Shown here: in pieces, positions 51,399-60,506 of the stretch
Numbering within the stretch: the stretch's first letter is position 1
Layout: each line of letters starts with the position of its first letter
Assembly (NCBI GenBank): GCA_902596585.1
Contig: CACJUL010000003.1
Span: 19,179 to 83,178, forward strand
DNA: 64,000 nucleotides
DNA from: an uncultured Prochlorococcus sp.
Lineage (GTDB): Bacteria; Cyanobacteriota; Cyanobacteriia; PCC-6307; Cyanobiaceae
Reading direction: 5' to 3'
Notes under the pieces: model-generated
Seen by the model: the letters and a program-made list of their open reading frames with translations, nothing else
Databases searched by the model: none
What the model was told of the DNA's origin: nothing
Position numbers and translations under genes: made by a program

Positions 51399-51788
51399 TT
51401 AATTAAGAAAAAAATCTAGTGGCAAAGGTCCATAAGTATCAGATTCTTTAGAATCTTCGTCATACTGACAAGTCAATAAAATCCCCTCCCCAAGACCTTT
51501 TTCTGATCTAATAAAAACATTTCCAGTTTTTTGATTACCTTTTAAGAAAACACTTCCTGATGCGTGAAGGGATCGAAGGTCCTCAAATTTAATTGAGGAA
51601 TATTTTTTAGAAATTGATTGCAATGACGAAATAGCATCAAAATCAGAAGGCGCCATTATTCCTATTGTTATCCAATCGGCATTTTTTATATTATATTCAA
51701 GCTCTTCTGATAATTTTTTAATTTGTTTTTTGCTTAATTGAGGCGCTGACCTAAAACTATTTAAATCTAATAAATTATTTATTTCCAT
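51399..51788 (-). CDS. DUF1824 family protein
   Basis: 129 residues. DUF1824 pattern: 'NADWITIGIMAPSDFDAISSLQSISKKY', 'GSVFLKGNQKTGNVFIRSEKGLGEGILLTCQYDED' and the C-terminal 'TYGPLPLDFFLN'. A cyanobacterial domain of unknown function. Soluble, no signal. Precedes and may be cotranscribed with the MIF-like gene upstream of it on the minus strand. Confidence 0.8.
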   Translation of the reverse strand: MEINNLLDLNSFRSAPQLSKKQIKKLSEELEYNIKNADWITIGIMAPSDFDAISSLQSISKKYSSIKFEDLRSLHASGSVFLKGNQKTGNVFIRSEKGLGEGILLTCQYDEDSKESDTYGPLPLDFFLN

Positions 51789-51812
51789 TTAATTAATACC
51801 AAAAAACTATTA

Positions 51813-52145
51813 TCAACCAAAGGTTCTTCCATTCCAAGCCCACATTGAAGCAGGCACATCCTCGAAAGAAATATAAATCTTATCAATTGGAATTCCCATT
51901 TTCTCATAAATGAAATTTGATATTTGCCCTGACATTTGCGAAGGGTTTAAAGAACCTATTGACTTAATCTCTATAAAACAACAAGGGCTCTCATCTTCGA
52001 AATACATTTCGGAATCAGCCTCTAATTTAGCCATAACAAATCTTTTAGATTTATTTGTTAGAGATGAAACTAACATGGAAATTTCATCAAGTATTTTTTT
52101 CTTATCCTCAATTTTTGCTGAAGTAGAAATATTAATATAAGGCAT
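51813..52145 (-). CDS. MIF-like tautomerase
   Basis: 110 residues with the macrophage migration inhibitory factor fold: MPYINISTSAKIEDKKKILD, so Pro-2 becomes the N-terminal catalytic proline, then 'LTNKSKRFVMAKLEADSEMYF', 'CCFIEIKSIGSL' and the ending 'IYISFEDVPASMWAWNGRTFG'. It should be a trimeric tautomerase; the substrate in cyanobacteria is not known. Adjacent micro-gene at 52148-52318 on the same strand, two bases upstream. Confidence 0.88.
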   Translation of the reverse strand: MPYINISTSAKIEDKKKILDEISMLVSSLTNKSKRFVMAKLEADSEMYFEDESPCCFIEIKSIGSLNPSQMSGQISNFIYEKMGIPIDKIYISFEDVPASMWAWNGRTFG

Positions 52146-52147
52146 AT

Positions 52148-52318
52148 TTATGCAGCTAAATTATTTTCTTGAGAATCACTTTGTAGGTTAAAAATTTTAG
52201 TTTTTAAAACTTTTTTTGATGAAAGATATGTCATATCGTAAGCGCTTATACCGTTCTTATAGGGATTGAAAAGGGAATTTTTAGATCTATTTTTTTTACC
52301 CCTTTTGAATTCAATCAT
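52148..52318 (-). CDS. Small hypothetical protein, 56 aa
   Basis: Starts MIEFKRGKKNRSKNSLFNPY. Basic N-terminus and Ser/Asn-rich, ending SQENNLAA. No membrane helix. Two bases upstream of the tautomerase start, so they share a transcript. Function unknown. Confidence 0.5.
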   Translation of the reverse strand: MIEFKRGKKNRSKNSLFNPYKNGISAYDMTYLSSKKVLKTKIFNLQSDSQENNLAA

Positions 52319-52462
52319 TATTAAATAATTTACTAATTTATAATTTAACTTTTTTTGAATAGAAGTCTAGTTTTTTTAAAAATCTTTATTAATTAAAAGC
52401 AAAATAGATTATTCAAAGCGCGATTTGAGTATCTTTTTACTAAATTTAAAGTATTATTAAAA

Positions 52463-53107
52463 ATGGTTTTGGAAGTTTTAAATAATTATCAAAGAAAAAA
52501 ACTTGATGAAACCAATGATGAAGAGTTTTATTCTGAACCCAAATTTGTTTATCACTTAGATCAAAATTTTAGGCAATATTTATCAAATGTTTATAAAAAT
52601 GAAATTTCAGAGAATTCAACTATTCTTGATTTAATGTCGAGTTGGGATAGTTACTTGCCGGAGGATAAAAAATATAAAAAAGTAATTGGGCATGGGTTAA
52701 ACAAGAAAGAACTAGAAAAAAACAAATTTTTTGATAATTATTGGATACAAAATTTTAATTCAAATCAAGAAATTCCTCTTAATAATAAGAGTGTGGATTA
52801 TTGTTTAATGGTGGCTGCCTGGCAATATTTACAATATCCAGAGAATTTAACCAAAGAAATTGCAAGAATATTGAGTAAAAATGGCAAGATTATTATTGCT
52901 TTTTCAAACAGAGCATTTTGGCATAAAGCTCCAAATATATGGACTTCTTCTACTGAGGAAGAGAGAGTTAAATATGTAAGAAAAGTATTAATAACAAACG
53001 GATTTAATGAGCCAAAAATTATCAAAAAATTTACTGAACCAGCACTTAATATTTTTAATTTTTTAAGTAAAGACCCATTTTATTGTCTAATAGCAACCAA
53101 AGAGTAA
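52463..53107 (+). CDS. SAM-dependent methyltransferase
   Basis: 214 residues. A class I fold is indicated by 'STILDLMSSWDSYLPEDKKYKKVIGHGLNKKELEKN' (SAM site with altered glycines), 'LNNKSVDYCLMVAAWQYLQYPENLTKEIARILSKNGKIIIAFSNRAFWHKAP' (typical motif around beta 4-5). The substrate is unknown. It resembles conserved cyanobacterial methyltransferases of the type 11 group. Divergent from the minus-strand micro-gene. Confidence 0.8.
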   Translation: MVLEVLNNYQRKKLDETNDEEFYSEPKFVYHLDQNFRQYLSNVYKNEISENSTILDLMSSWDSYLPEDKKYKKVIGHGLNKKELEKNKFFDNYWIQNFNSNQEIPLNNKSVDYCLMVAAWQYLQYPENLTKEIARILSKNGKIIIAFSNRAFWHKAPNIWTSSTEEERVKYVRKVLITNGFNEPKIIKKFTEPALNIFNFLSKDPFYCLIATKE

Positions 53108-53216
53108 ATTTTTAATTGCATTGCTTTTAAAAACAACTCTATGAAAAAGTTATCAACTATTTTTCGTAGCCATACTTTTAAATTTTTACTAATATTTGGG
53201 TAGTTAAATTAATCAT

Positions 53217-53462
53217 ATGGGTTCTAAAAGAGAAAAATATCCTGAAAAGTGTCCTTGGGATCTTGGCCCTAATCAACATTTAGCAAAAGAAGAGAACTGG
53301 ACTTTAAGATTAGGAGAAGCAAATGTATGTTTTAGCAAAAATAAATTAGATAATAATTATTTTCATGTAATTAGTAATGAAAATGAAGAGCAAATTCTAG
53401 CTTTTAGAGCAAGACTTTTATATCAAAAACTCCTTGATAAAGGGTTTAGATTGGTTGAATAA
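53217..53462 (+). CDS. Conserved hypothetical protein, 81 aa
   Basis: Starts MGSKREKYPEKCPWDLGPNQ, then 'LGEANVCFSKNKLDNNYFHVISNENEEQILAFRARLLYQKLLDKGFRLVE'. One small alpha/beta domain, two cysteines, soluble. Widely present in picocyanobacteria by my recollection; no function. Its end is separated by only six bases from the convergent DUF3386-like gene. Confidence 0.6.
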   Translation: MGSKREKYPEKCPWDLGPNQHLAKEENWTLRLGEANVCFSKNKLDNNYFHVISNENEEQILAFRARLLYQKLLDKGFRLVE

Positions 53463-53467
53463 AAAAC

Positions 53468-54118
53468 CTAATTTAACAAGCATAGATCGTCAAAAACAAA
53501 CTTTTGTGTTTCTTCTTCTTGATTTAGGTTTAAGTATTTTATTGTCCTCGAATTTAATATCCAATAATTGTGTTCACCTATATTTATAAATTCATCCTCG
53601 TATTTCAATTTTTGAGAATTTATCTCAAGTGTATCTGGATCGATTTGTTGACTACTGTATTTTTTACTAAGGGAACCTGTTCCTGTATCTAAAAATTCTT
53701 CTACAAAAATTTCTATTATAGTTCCATGAATTTTTCTGTAGACCATATTAATACAGTTATTTTTAACCCTATATTTATCTCCTTGATTCTTACCTGAAAC
53801 AATCATTTCAATGCCACTTTCAGAATTTTCAAGTAAATTAAAATTATTTTCTGAGTGCACTGATTCAAATTCTCTTTTTAACCTATGAATACACACTTCA
53901 AATAACTGAGAGGCAATACTTTTAACAACTTTCTCATCTTCTATATTTTGAATAATAGGTTTAAAATCTTTACCTAATACAAATTCACCTTCGTGAATAT
54001 TATCATTTTTAAAAAAACTACATTTACCTTGGTAACCATGAAAGTCATTCTGCCAGGTGTAACGATTTTCATAAGCCTTTTTGAAAATCCCCTTACAATT
54101 AATTTTTAGATTACCCAC
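53468..54118 (-). CDS. DUF3386-like protein
   Basis: 216 residues. The N-terminus has FKKAYENRYTWQNDFHGYQG, followed by beta-rich sequence 'FVLGKDFKPIIQNI', 'YRVKNNCINMVYRKIHGTIIEIFVEEFLDTGTGSLSKKYSSQQID'. The pattern fits the cyanobacterial DUF3386 family (about 220 residues, lipocalin-like shape). Function unknown. It lies downstream of the pcb gene and on the same strand, after that gene's terminator. Confidence 0.6.
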   Translation of the reverse strand: MGNLKINCKGIFKKAYENRYTWQNDFHGYQGKCSFFKNDNIHEGEFVLGKDFKPIIQNIEDEKVVKSIASQLFEVCIHRLKREFESVHSENNFNLLENSESGIEMIVSGKNQGDKYRVKNNCINMVYRKIHGTIIEIFVEEFLDTGTGSLSKKYSSQQIDPDTLEINSQKLKYEDEFINIGEHNYWILNSRTIKYLNLNQEEETQKFVFDDLCLLN

Positions 54119-54153
54119 TAATTTTTTGAATAAGTGAGATAATTCTACAAAAA

Positions 54154-54184
54154 AAAACCTCCCAGTTAGAGGAGAGGTTTTTTA
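54154..54184 (-). terminator. Intrinsic terminator of pcb
   Basis: On the minus strand AACCTC and GAGGTT flank a 12-base loop, followed by a run of T (the plus strand shows the matching A-run at 54148-54157). It ends the isiB-pcb unit before the DUF3386-like gene. Confidence 0.7.
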
Positions 54185-54194
54185 TTTGATTAAA

Positions 54195-55253
54195 TTAGTT
54201 CTGAGTAATTTTTGTATTTTCAATATTGTCAAAAGCTTGACCAATTTTCTTAAAGTCAAATCCCATTGCTCTTAGTGCGTGCCAAAGATGACCTTGTAAG
54301 AAAAAGAAACCTAAATAAAAATGTGTGTTAGCAAGCCAAGCTCTTGAACTATACGTTCCTGAACCTAAATCTACTGTATCAGTAAAATAAGGAGCGAATT
54401 CAAATTGAAGCTTTAAAGGTTCTCCATATAGTTCAACTGGATATATTGTTGTATTTGAAGCACACCAAAAAGCAGCGACAAAAGCCATATAAGAAACTCC
54501 AACTACTGAGTATGACAAGATTGCCTCAGCGCCAAGTAATCCTTTTCCTTTAAATTCTGTATATTCTCCAAATTGTTTAGTACAAATATGGAAAACACCA
54601 CCAATTATTTCTAGGAAAGCCAGGAAAGCATGTCCTCCCATAACGTCTTCAAGACTATCTATTTTTAAAAAATCAAATTGATGATTCCAGATAGCGGCAA
54701 TATCTAAATTGTAAATAACTTGTCTTGTAGATCCTATTGCTGGGTCGTAAATTCCATGAATACGAGCCCATTCGACGAACATAATTGCTCCAAGCCCAAG
54801 AAAGATAAGATGGTGACCAAGAATAAAAGTTAATTTATCTGGGTCATCCCATTCGAAATCAAATTTTTGTGGCTTACTATTTTCTGGGTAGTCTCCAAGA
54901 TCACCTGCAAATTTGTTGGAATGTAATAATCCCCCAGCACCCAAAACTGCTGAAAAAATTAGATGTAATGTGCAAATTACAACAATTCCATATGGTTCTG
55001 TAATAACACCATTTTCAATGCCACCAATTCCAATGCCCGCTAGGTGAGGCAAAACAATTGCTTTCTGTGCACCCATTGGAATACTGGCGTCGTAACGGGC
55101 TAATTCAAATAATCCAAAAGCTCCTGCCCAGAACATCATTAGGCCTGCGTGGGCGGCATGAGCTGCTATGAATTTACCTGAACGACCAACAACACCAGAA
55201 TTCCCTGCGTACCAGTCATAGGTGACATCAGATTTTCCGTAAGTTTGTAACAC
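54195..55253 (-). CDS. pcb: Divinyl chlorophyll a/b antenna protein (Pcb)
   Basis: 352 residues, the Pcb/IsiA class of six-helix antenna, without the large lumenal loop of CP43. Visible family blocks: 'VVGRSGKFIAAHAAHAGLMMFWAGAFGLFELARYD', 'IVLPHLAGIGIGGIENGVITEPYGIV', 'LEDVMGGHAFLAFLEIIGGVFHICTKQFGEYTEFKGKGLLGAEA', 'SRAWLANTHFYLGFFFLQGHLWHALRAMGFDFKKI'. The His residues ligate chlorophyll. It lies 145 bases downstream of isiB on the same strand, so it is probably the iron-stress-type Pcb; that is inference from linkage. Confidence 0.93.
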   Translation of the reverse strand: MLQTYGKSDVTYDWYAGNSGVVGRSGKFIAAHAAHAGLMMFWAGAFGLFELARYDASIPMGAQKAIVLPHLAGIGIGGIENGVITEPYGIVVICTLHLIFSAVLGAGGLLHSNKFAGDLGDYPENSKPQKFDFEWDDPDKLTFILGHHLIFLGLGAIMFVEWARIHGIYDPAIGSTRQVIYNLDIAAIWNHQFDFLKIDSLEDVMGGHAFLAFLEIIGGVFHICTKQFGEYTEFKGKGLLGAEAILSYSVVGVSYMAFVAAFWCASNTTIYPVELYGEPLKLQFEFAPYFTDTVDLGSGTYSSRAWLANTHFYLGFFFLQGHLWHALRAMGFDFKKIGQAFDNIENTKITQN

Positions 55254-55397
55254 TTGATTTAAATAAACAGCAAGTTGAACTTATTCCAAATCAGTATGTT
55301 TTTTTAAATGTTCTTTACAGATTTAATTACTTATGTAAATAAAACATATTAAGGAAGAACAAATGTTACAAATTGGAAAATCAATATTTATGAAAGA

Positions 55398-55922
55398 CTA
55401 TGCCAATGAGGGAATTTCGCCCTTTAATTGAGAAGCCCATGTTTCAAGACGTGAATCAGTCAAATCAGATTCACTATCCTCGTCGAGAGGTAATCCACAA
55501 AAGCTTTCACCAATGACACTTTTTGATTCATCAAATGTATAAGATGATTTATCTACGTAACCGACCATTTCGGCACCTGCTTTAATGAAGTAGCTATGAA
55601 GTTCTTCCATAGCATCACAATAATTTTCAGTGTAAGTGGAGGAATCTCCTAAACCAAAAATCGCAACTTTTTTACCTGATAAACTTAGTTCACTAATTTC
55701 CTCTAAGATTGAGTCCCATGCAGTTCCCGATCTTTCTTCATCTGCACCGGTATTCCAAGTAGGGATACCGCAGATGATTCCATCAAGGCCTTCGAACTCC
55801 GAAAGATCATCCACATCAGATACGTCTTTAGGTGCTTCTGCTGAAGAAATAAAGTTATGAAGACGATCAGCTACGTCTTCAGTTTTTCCGGTTGTAGTTG
55901 CGTAATAAATTCCTACAGTCAT
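55398..55922 (-). CDS. isiB: Flavodoxin
   Basis: 174 residues, long-chain type. The FMN phosphate loop is YYATTTGKTEDVADRL; the isoalloxazine loops are 'GIPTWNTGADEERSGTAWDS' and 'FGLGDSSTYTENYCDAMEELHSYFIKAGAEMVGY'. It replaces ferredoxin as photosynthetic electron carrier under iron limitation. The promoter lies in 55923-56061. TTTACATT occurs at 55935, an HLR1-like half-site; I did not find a convincing Fur box. Confidence 0.96.
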   Translation of the reverse strand: MTVGIYYATTTGKTEDVADRLHNFISSAEAPKDVSDVDDLSEFEGLDGIICGIPTWNTGADEERSGTAWDSILEEISELSLSGKKVAIFGLGDSSTYTENYCDAMEELHSYFIKAGAEMVGYVDKSSYTFDESKSVIGESFCGLPLDEDSESDLTDSRLETWASQLKGEIPSLA

Positions 55923-56061
55923 AACTTCAAAATGTTTACATTAAAATAATAAAATTAAAATTCACTAAATTAATTTCTTTAAAAACTTTTTCAAGTAAAA
56001 TTTTATACTAACTAAGGTAAGAAAATTTTTTGAGAATAATTTATAAAATCATTAAAACACT

Positions 56062-56802
56062 GTGACTGACAAATTTCAAAATGATATCAATGATCTCGTT
56101 GATAAATATAACTTTAAAGGCGATAAAAAATTCAAATTAGTCATTTTATTTGGTTTATTGGGAGATTTTGATAGCTTTGAATATGCAATAAATTTGAAAA
56201 ATTTCATAGCTAATAATCACGATAAAAATTTAGATATTTTTGCTCTTGCTATTGGCAACCAAAAAGGTAAAGAAAAATTCTGTAACTTCACTGGCTTTAG
56301 TGAAGATAATTTAATAGTTGTTTCAGATAACCAAATTCATAAAAATCTAAAATTATCAAGAGGTTTAGACATAGGATTAGGTGGTTGGTTCAATATGCTT
56401 TTAATGCTGTCTGGAATAAATTCCTTTAAAACAATAAAAGAAGTCATAAGAGGTTATACAGGGGACCGTAAGGCAATGCAAATCTATTCAGATTTTGACA
56501 AAGTTAACGTTTTGAATTTTCTTAGAGTTTCAGGAAATTCCTTTAGACAGGTTTTCGGAGATGGTTATTTAAGACCGTTTGAATTAGCAACATTTCGATT
56601 AAATAACATGAATGAAATAATCCAAAATTGGTGTGATTATATTCTTGATGAAGAATACCTTCCCCAAAGAGGAGCTTCTTTTTTACTAAATAATAAAAAT
56701 CAAGTTATTTATAAATTTTTTTCTAGTGATGTACTGGGATATTCATCAAACATGAGAGATCCTTTAGGATTTTTATCTGATTTAATTAAAGAAAAGTTTT
56801 AA
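56062..56802 (+). CDS. AhpC/TSA-like (thioredoxin-fold) protein
   Basis: 246 residues from GTG 56062. It contains 'KKFKLVILFGLLGDFDSFEYAINLKNFI', 'LDIFALAIGNQKGKEKFCNFTGFSEDNLIVVSDN', 'SRGLDIGLGGWFNMLLMLSG' and 'QRGASFLLNNKNQVIYKFFSSDVLGYSSN', the layout of a peroxiredoxin-related AhpC/TSA_2 family. The classic catalytic Cys motif is not clearly conserved (KFCNFTG is a candidate). A thiol-antioxidant role is possible. Followed after six bases by the SemiSWEET gene. Confidence 0.65.
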   Translation: MTDKFQNDINDLVDKYNFKGDKKFKLVILFGLLGDFDSFEYAINLKNFIANNHDKNLDIFALAIGNQKGKEKFCNFTGFSEDNLIVVSDNQIHKNLKLSRGLDIGLGGWFNMLLMLSGINSFKTIKEVIRGYTGDRKAMQIYSDFDKVNVLNFLRVSGNSFRQVFGDGYLRPFELATFRLNNMNEIIQNWCDYILDEEYLPQRGASFLLNNKNQVIYKFFSSDVLGYSSNMRDPLGFLSDLIKEKF

Positions 56803-56808
56803 AACTTT

Positions 56809-57081
56809 ATGAATGTAGACATATTTGGATATTTTGCAGCGATTTTAACAACAGCTGCATTTTTGCCTCAATTAATAAAAACTCTAAAAACAAAAAAGGC
56901 AGATGATGTTTCCTTGACGACTTTAATAATGTTTGTAATTGGAGTATTGTCTTGGATTATTTACGGTTATAAAATTTCTTCCTTACCAATATTAATCGCT
57001 AATTTGATTACCTTAATTTTAAATCTTTTAATATTAATCTCAAAAGTATATTTTTCAAAATTTAAAATTAGCAATAATTAA
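56809..57081 (+). CDS. SemiSWEET sugar transporter
   Basis: 90 residues with three membrane helices: VDIFGYFAAILTTAAFLPQLIKTLKTKKADDVSL, 'TTLIMFVIGVLSWIIYGY' and 'SLPILIANLITLILNLLILI'. 'PQL' and 'TKKADDVSL' are the SemiSWEET/PQ-loop signatures; the protein acts as a homodimer to move sugars passively. It is directly behind the AhpC-like gene on the same transcript. Confidence 0.9.
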   Translation: MNVDIFGYFAAILTTAAFLPQLIKTLKTKKADDVSLTTLIMFVIGVLSWIIYGYKISSLPILIANLITLILNLLILISKVYFSKFKISNN

Positions 57082-57151
57082 CTTAATAGTGTTTAATTAT
57101 TTGGATATTTATTAATTTTTTTTTATTATAAAATTAAATTTTTAGATAATC

Positions 57152-57376
57152 TTGAAAACTTCAAAATGCTGGGTTTGGTTTAAAGGTAGCCTTAATAATG
57201 GAGGATTTTGGAAAGAGGGGTTCACTTGTACTTTTGATGAGAAACCAGGGGTTTTAATTGAAAGTCCTGCGTATGTTACTTGTAGAGTTCCAACTTGGAG
57301 AGTTTTAACTAAAGAACCAGAAGACTTAAATAAATCTCCTTCAATTCCTGATAAAGCAATTTGGAAAATAATTTGA
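57152..57376 (+). CDS. Conserved hypothetical protein, 74 aa
   Basis: Starts at TTG 57152: LKTSKCWVWFKGSLNNGGFW, then CTFDEKPGVLIESPAYVTCRVPTWRVLTKEPEDL. Beta-rich with three cysteines, soluble. It resembles a small conserved cyanobacterial protein I know only as hypothetical. No signal. Followed by the AEC transporter gene on the same strand. Confidence 0.55.
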   Translation: MKTSKCWVWFKGSLNNGGFWKEGFTCTFDEKPGVLIESPAYVTCRVPTWRVLTKEPEDLNKSPSIPDKAIWKII

Positions 57377-57403
57377 TTTATCAATTCATAAAACTTTTTG
57401 ACT

Positions 57404-58362
57404 GTGCTATCGCAAGTTAATATTGCCTTAGTAAATATTTAATTAATACTATCTACTCACTTTTTACTGATATTATCCCTTTCTTAATTTTTGGATTTCT
57501 TCTTGGTAAAAAGAATCCAAGGATTTCTAAATATATCGCAAGGCCTCTAATAAAATTTGGAATTCCATTAAGTGTAATGGGTCTTTTATTAAAGGAAGGT
57601 ATAGATATAAACCTTGTTAGAAGTGCAGTTTTAGCATTCACCCTAATTTGTTTTTTGATAATTCTAATAAATATATTCCCAGTATTTAAAAAAAGGCTCC
57701 CAAATTATACTTTGCAGTTAGCAGGCCTAATAGGTAATACTTCATTTCTTGGGATACCAATTGCAATAGCTCTTTTACCTTCGAATACTATTAACTTCAC
57801 TATCGGATTTGACTTAGGAACAACCCTATTTGCTTGGATATTTGGACCTTTTTTTCTTCAAGAAAAAGCCAAAAATGAGAACATCACAAAGATGGAAGGC
57901 TTATTAAACGCATTGATAAATAGTCCAGCATCAAGAGGGATAATTGGTGTACTTTTGGCTTATCTTTTTCATATAGATGAGATATTAGGCAGCTACCTTT
58001 GGATACCCGCAAGAATAGTTATCGCTTTGGCAATAATAATTGTGGGAACTAGGCTAGGAATAATCACAAATCAAAAGGGTAAATTTTTTGATCTTAATGA
58101 AGAAATTAAATTCTCAATTTTATTAAAGTTATTTATTCTTCCTTTTATTGTTTTTTTAATATGCAAATTTTTAAATTTTGACTTCTATCAATCATCAGCC
58201 GTAATACTTCAGGCAGCAACCCCAACGGCAATATCCACAATTTTAATGGCAGAAGCTTATGACGTGAAACAAAAAATTGCTTCGAAAATACTTTTTACCA
58301 CAACATTAATTTCAATTGTCACGATACCTCTATTAAAAATTCTTTTGAAAGCATTTAACTAA
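57404..58362 (+). pseudogene. AEC-family transporter, probable frameshift
   Basis: The good frame, from ATG 57577, has seven to eight membrane helices of the auxin efflux carrier (AEC) family, including 'LAGLIGNTSFLGIPIAIALLPS', 'GFDLGTTLFAWIFGPFF' and 'AATPTAISTILMAEAYD'. In-frame coding continues upstream (YSLFTDIIPFLIFGFLLGKK) to about 57439 without any start codon. A GTG at 57404 opens another frame (VLSQVNIALVNI) that stops at 57440; inserting one T near 57438-57441 would join them. So the gene is either frameshifted or starts at a rare codon. Substrate unknown. Confidence 0.55.
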
Positions 58363-58439
58363 GATGATGAATACGCATAATTGATGAAAATTGTAAAGAT
58401 AATGTCCTGATAAATACATAATGTCTTAAGATTTAGATT

Positions 58440-58691
58440 ATGAAGTCAGCAAATCCTGAAAATGAATATATTCCTTTAGATCTAAGGATTTCTGTGAGGA
58501 GAGATACTTTAAGGCTAATCTCAGAAATGGCCCAAGATATGGGCATAAGTATCAACGAAGTTTTTAGTTTTCTAGCAGAGGATTCCGTTATTGATCTCGA
58601 ATTACTCGAAGATTTGAATGAAATTGAAATTCCCAATAAGTGCAGCCTTAATGACCTGAAAAACGCTATTCTTAAAAAAAAGCTTTGTTAA
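58440..58691 (+). CDS. Small RHH-like protein, 83 aa
   Basis: Starts MKSANPENEYIPLDLRISVRRD. The segment 'IPLDLRISVRRDTLRLISEMAQDMGISINEVFSFLAEDSV' resembles a ribbon-helix-helix unit (beta strand, helix, turn, helix), followed by an acidic C-terminal tail. It could be a small DNA-binding protein, but the usual basic strand residues are modest. Its stop overlaps the convergent GT39 gene by four bases. Confidence 0.45.
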   Translation: MKSANPENEYIPLDLRISVRRDTLRLISEMAQDMGISINEVFSFLAEDSVIDLELLEDLNEIEIPNKCSLNDLKNAILKKKLC

Positions 58692-60493
58692 AATTTCTCA
58701 ACTTCTCTATTTTCCCAGTTGAGTTCATATCCGTTATTTTCTAAGAAATCTGCATACTTATTTAAATCACTTTTCTGTATACGCCATAAATTATAAATTC
58801 CAAATTCTCCTAATTTTTGATGATTAATATTTGACCAATGCAATTTAGTAGAAGAATAATCATCTATAACGACCAATAAAGATTTGTAATCGTAGTTGGG
58901 TTGATCCTCATAATTGTATCTCCTATCATTGTCTAGTCTATCTGAAAGATTAATTAATCCTTCTTTAGTATTTGGTTCATAAAAAACAATTTGCCTTGAA
59001 TAATAATGTAAAGAAGGTTTTCTTATACCAACCATTGCTAAAGTTTCCCTCCCCTCACGAATATCAGAAATTAAATTTGAGATATCCCTCAATGGTAATT
59101 GCCTAGAAGTATCTGCTAATTTTCTAATTGGCGACATCAAAAAAAATTGTCCAATTAGTAGTAAAAACTGAAGATAAAGAAAAATATTTTTAGATTTGAG
59201 AGAGACTAAAGTTATTGTAAAAAGTGCAAAAAAAGAGAAAAATAATTTTGCTTTAAAAATGATCCCTGAGCTTATTAGTTCGGATGCAAGATTAGGCATC
59301 TCAGGATCATTTATTAAATTTAACCAAGAATTTGAGAAAAAGAATACTATTGAGATCCCAAATAAAATAAAAATACTAGGAATCCACAAATAAAGATAAT
59401 TTTTTTTTGAATTTTTTAAGCTAATAAAACTATGACTAATTAAAATTGCTGCTGCTGGAATCGCTGGTAACCAGTAACTTGGTAGTTTTGTGGCAGAAAT
59501 ACTAAAGAAGATTAAAACCGATATTAACCAACATAAAGAGAATGTATAAAGGCTTTCAGAAACGATACTATTTTTTCTTGAACTTTTAAAGAAGTCCTTA
59601 AAAGTCTCAAATATGCCGTGAAATAAAAAAGGGGTAAATGGTAATGAAGCAAGCAACATAATATATAAAAAAAACCAGAGCGGTTCTGCATGATTATTGA
59701 CGACTGATGTATACCTTTGAAAATTGTGATAGCCAAAAAAACTATCCCAGAAGGGCTTTCCTTCTTTTATGAGTTCTAAGATATACCATGGAATACTTAT
59801 TAGGATTGTTATTAGGATTCCTTTCTTTGGGTTAATCTTGCAAAGCAATCTTTCCCAATTCTTCTGACAAAATAAAAAAGATATAATCGTTAATGCAGCC
59901 AAAACAAAAGCAACAGGTCCTTTAGTCAGAATTGCAAAGCCTAAAAATACCCATGCCGAGATACATTGATCATTATTCTTACTTGCCATTCTTCTCCAAA
60001 ACAAAAGAAGGCTAATCCCTAATGTCCCAGTTAACAATGCATCGCTTACAGCGGCTCTACTCCAGATAATTATCAATGGAGAAAGAGCGAAACCTAAGGA
60101 TGCGACTATTGGAGTAAAGAATTGCCTATCGCCCTTTTGTGGCCAACAAAACAATGTATCTCCAATCATCATCATTAAGAATAATGATCCTAAGGCTGAA
60201 GGAAGTCTTGCTGAAAGAGTTCCTAAACTGTCCCAAATCTCGTTTTTCGGTAATGAGTAAAAAAAACTCATAAGCCAATATATGAGTGGAGGTTTATCAA
60301 AACGAAACATCCCATTAACTTTTGGAGTTAACCAATCACCAGACTCACTCATTGCTCTCCCTGCAGCAGCAAATAAAGGAGGAGTTTCATCCACCAGTCC
60401 TGTTTTCCCTAAATCAAAAATAAATATGATTACCCCTGAGGCTAAAACAATCAATGATGTTATAAATCTTTTTCTTGAGTTAATAAGAATCAT
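58688..60493 (-). CDS. GT39-type membrane glycosyltransferase (ArnT-like)
   Basis: 601 residues. The N-terminus has 'GLVDETPPLFAAAGRAMSESGDWLTPKVNGMFRFDKPPLIYWL', the acidic residues and metal-binding pattern of GT39/PMT-like transferases, then ten or more membrane helices (LSPLIIIWSRAAVSDALLTGTLGISLLLFW, ...) and a soluble C-terminal domain. It moves sugars or amino-sugars from a polyprenyl carrier to lipid or protein. Followed downstream on the strand by a GT1 gene, so the two likely act in the same cell-envelope process. Confidence 0.88.
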   Translation of the reverse strand: MILINSRKRFITSLIVLASGVIIFIFDLGKTGLVDETPPLFAAAGRAMSESGDWLTPKVNGMFRFDKPPLIYWLMSFFYSLPKNEIWDSLGTLSARLPSALGSLFLMMMIGDTLFCWPQKGDRQFFTPIVASLGFALSPLIIIWSRAAVSDALLTGTLGISLLLFWRRMASKNNDQCISAWVFLGFAILTKGPVAFVLAALTIISFLFCQKNWERLLCKINPKKGILITILISIPWYILELIKEGKPFWDSFFGYHNFQRYTSVVNNHAEPLWFFLYIMLLASLPFTPFLFHGIFETFKDFFKSSRKNSIVSESLYTFSLCWLISVLIFFSISATKLPSYWLPAIPAAAILISHSFISLKNSKKNYLYLWIPSIFILFGISIVFFFSNSWLNLINDPEMPNLASELISSGIIFKAKLFFSFFALFTITLVSLKSKNIFLYLQFLLLIGQFFLMSPIRKLADTSRQLPLRDISNLISDIREGRETLAMVGIRKPSLHYYSRQIVFYEPNTKEGLINLSDRLDNDRRYNYEDQPNYDYKSLLVVIDDYSSTKLHWSNINHQKLGEFGIYNLWRIQKSDLNKYADFLENNGYELNWENREVEKF

Positions 60494-60506
60494 TGATTAC
60501 ATTAAT

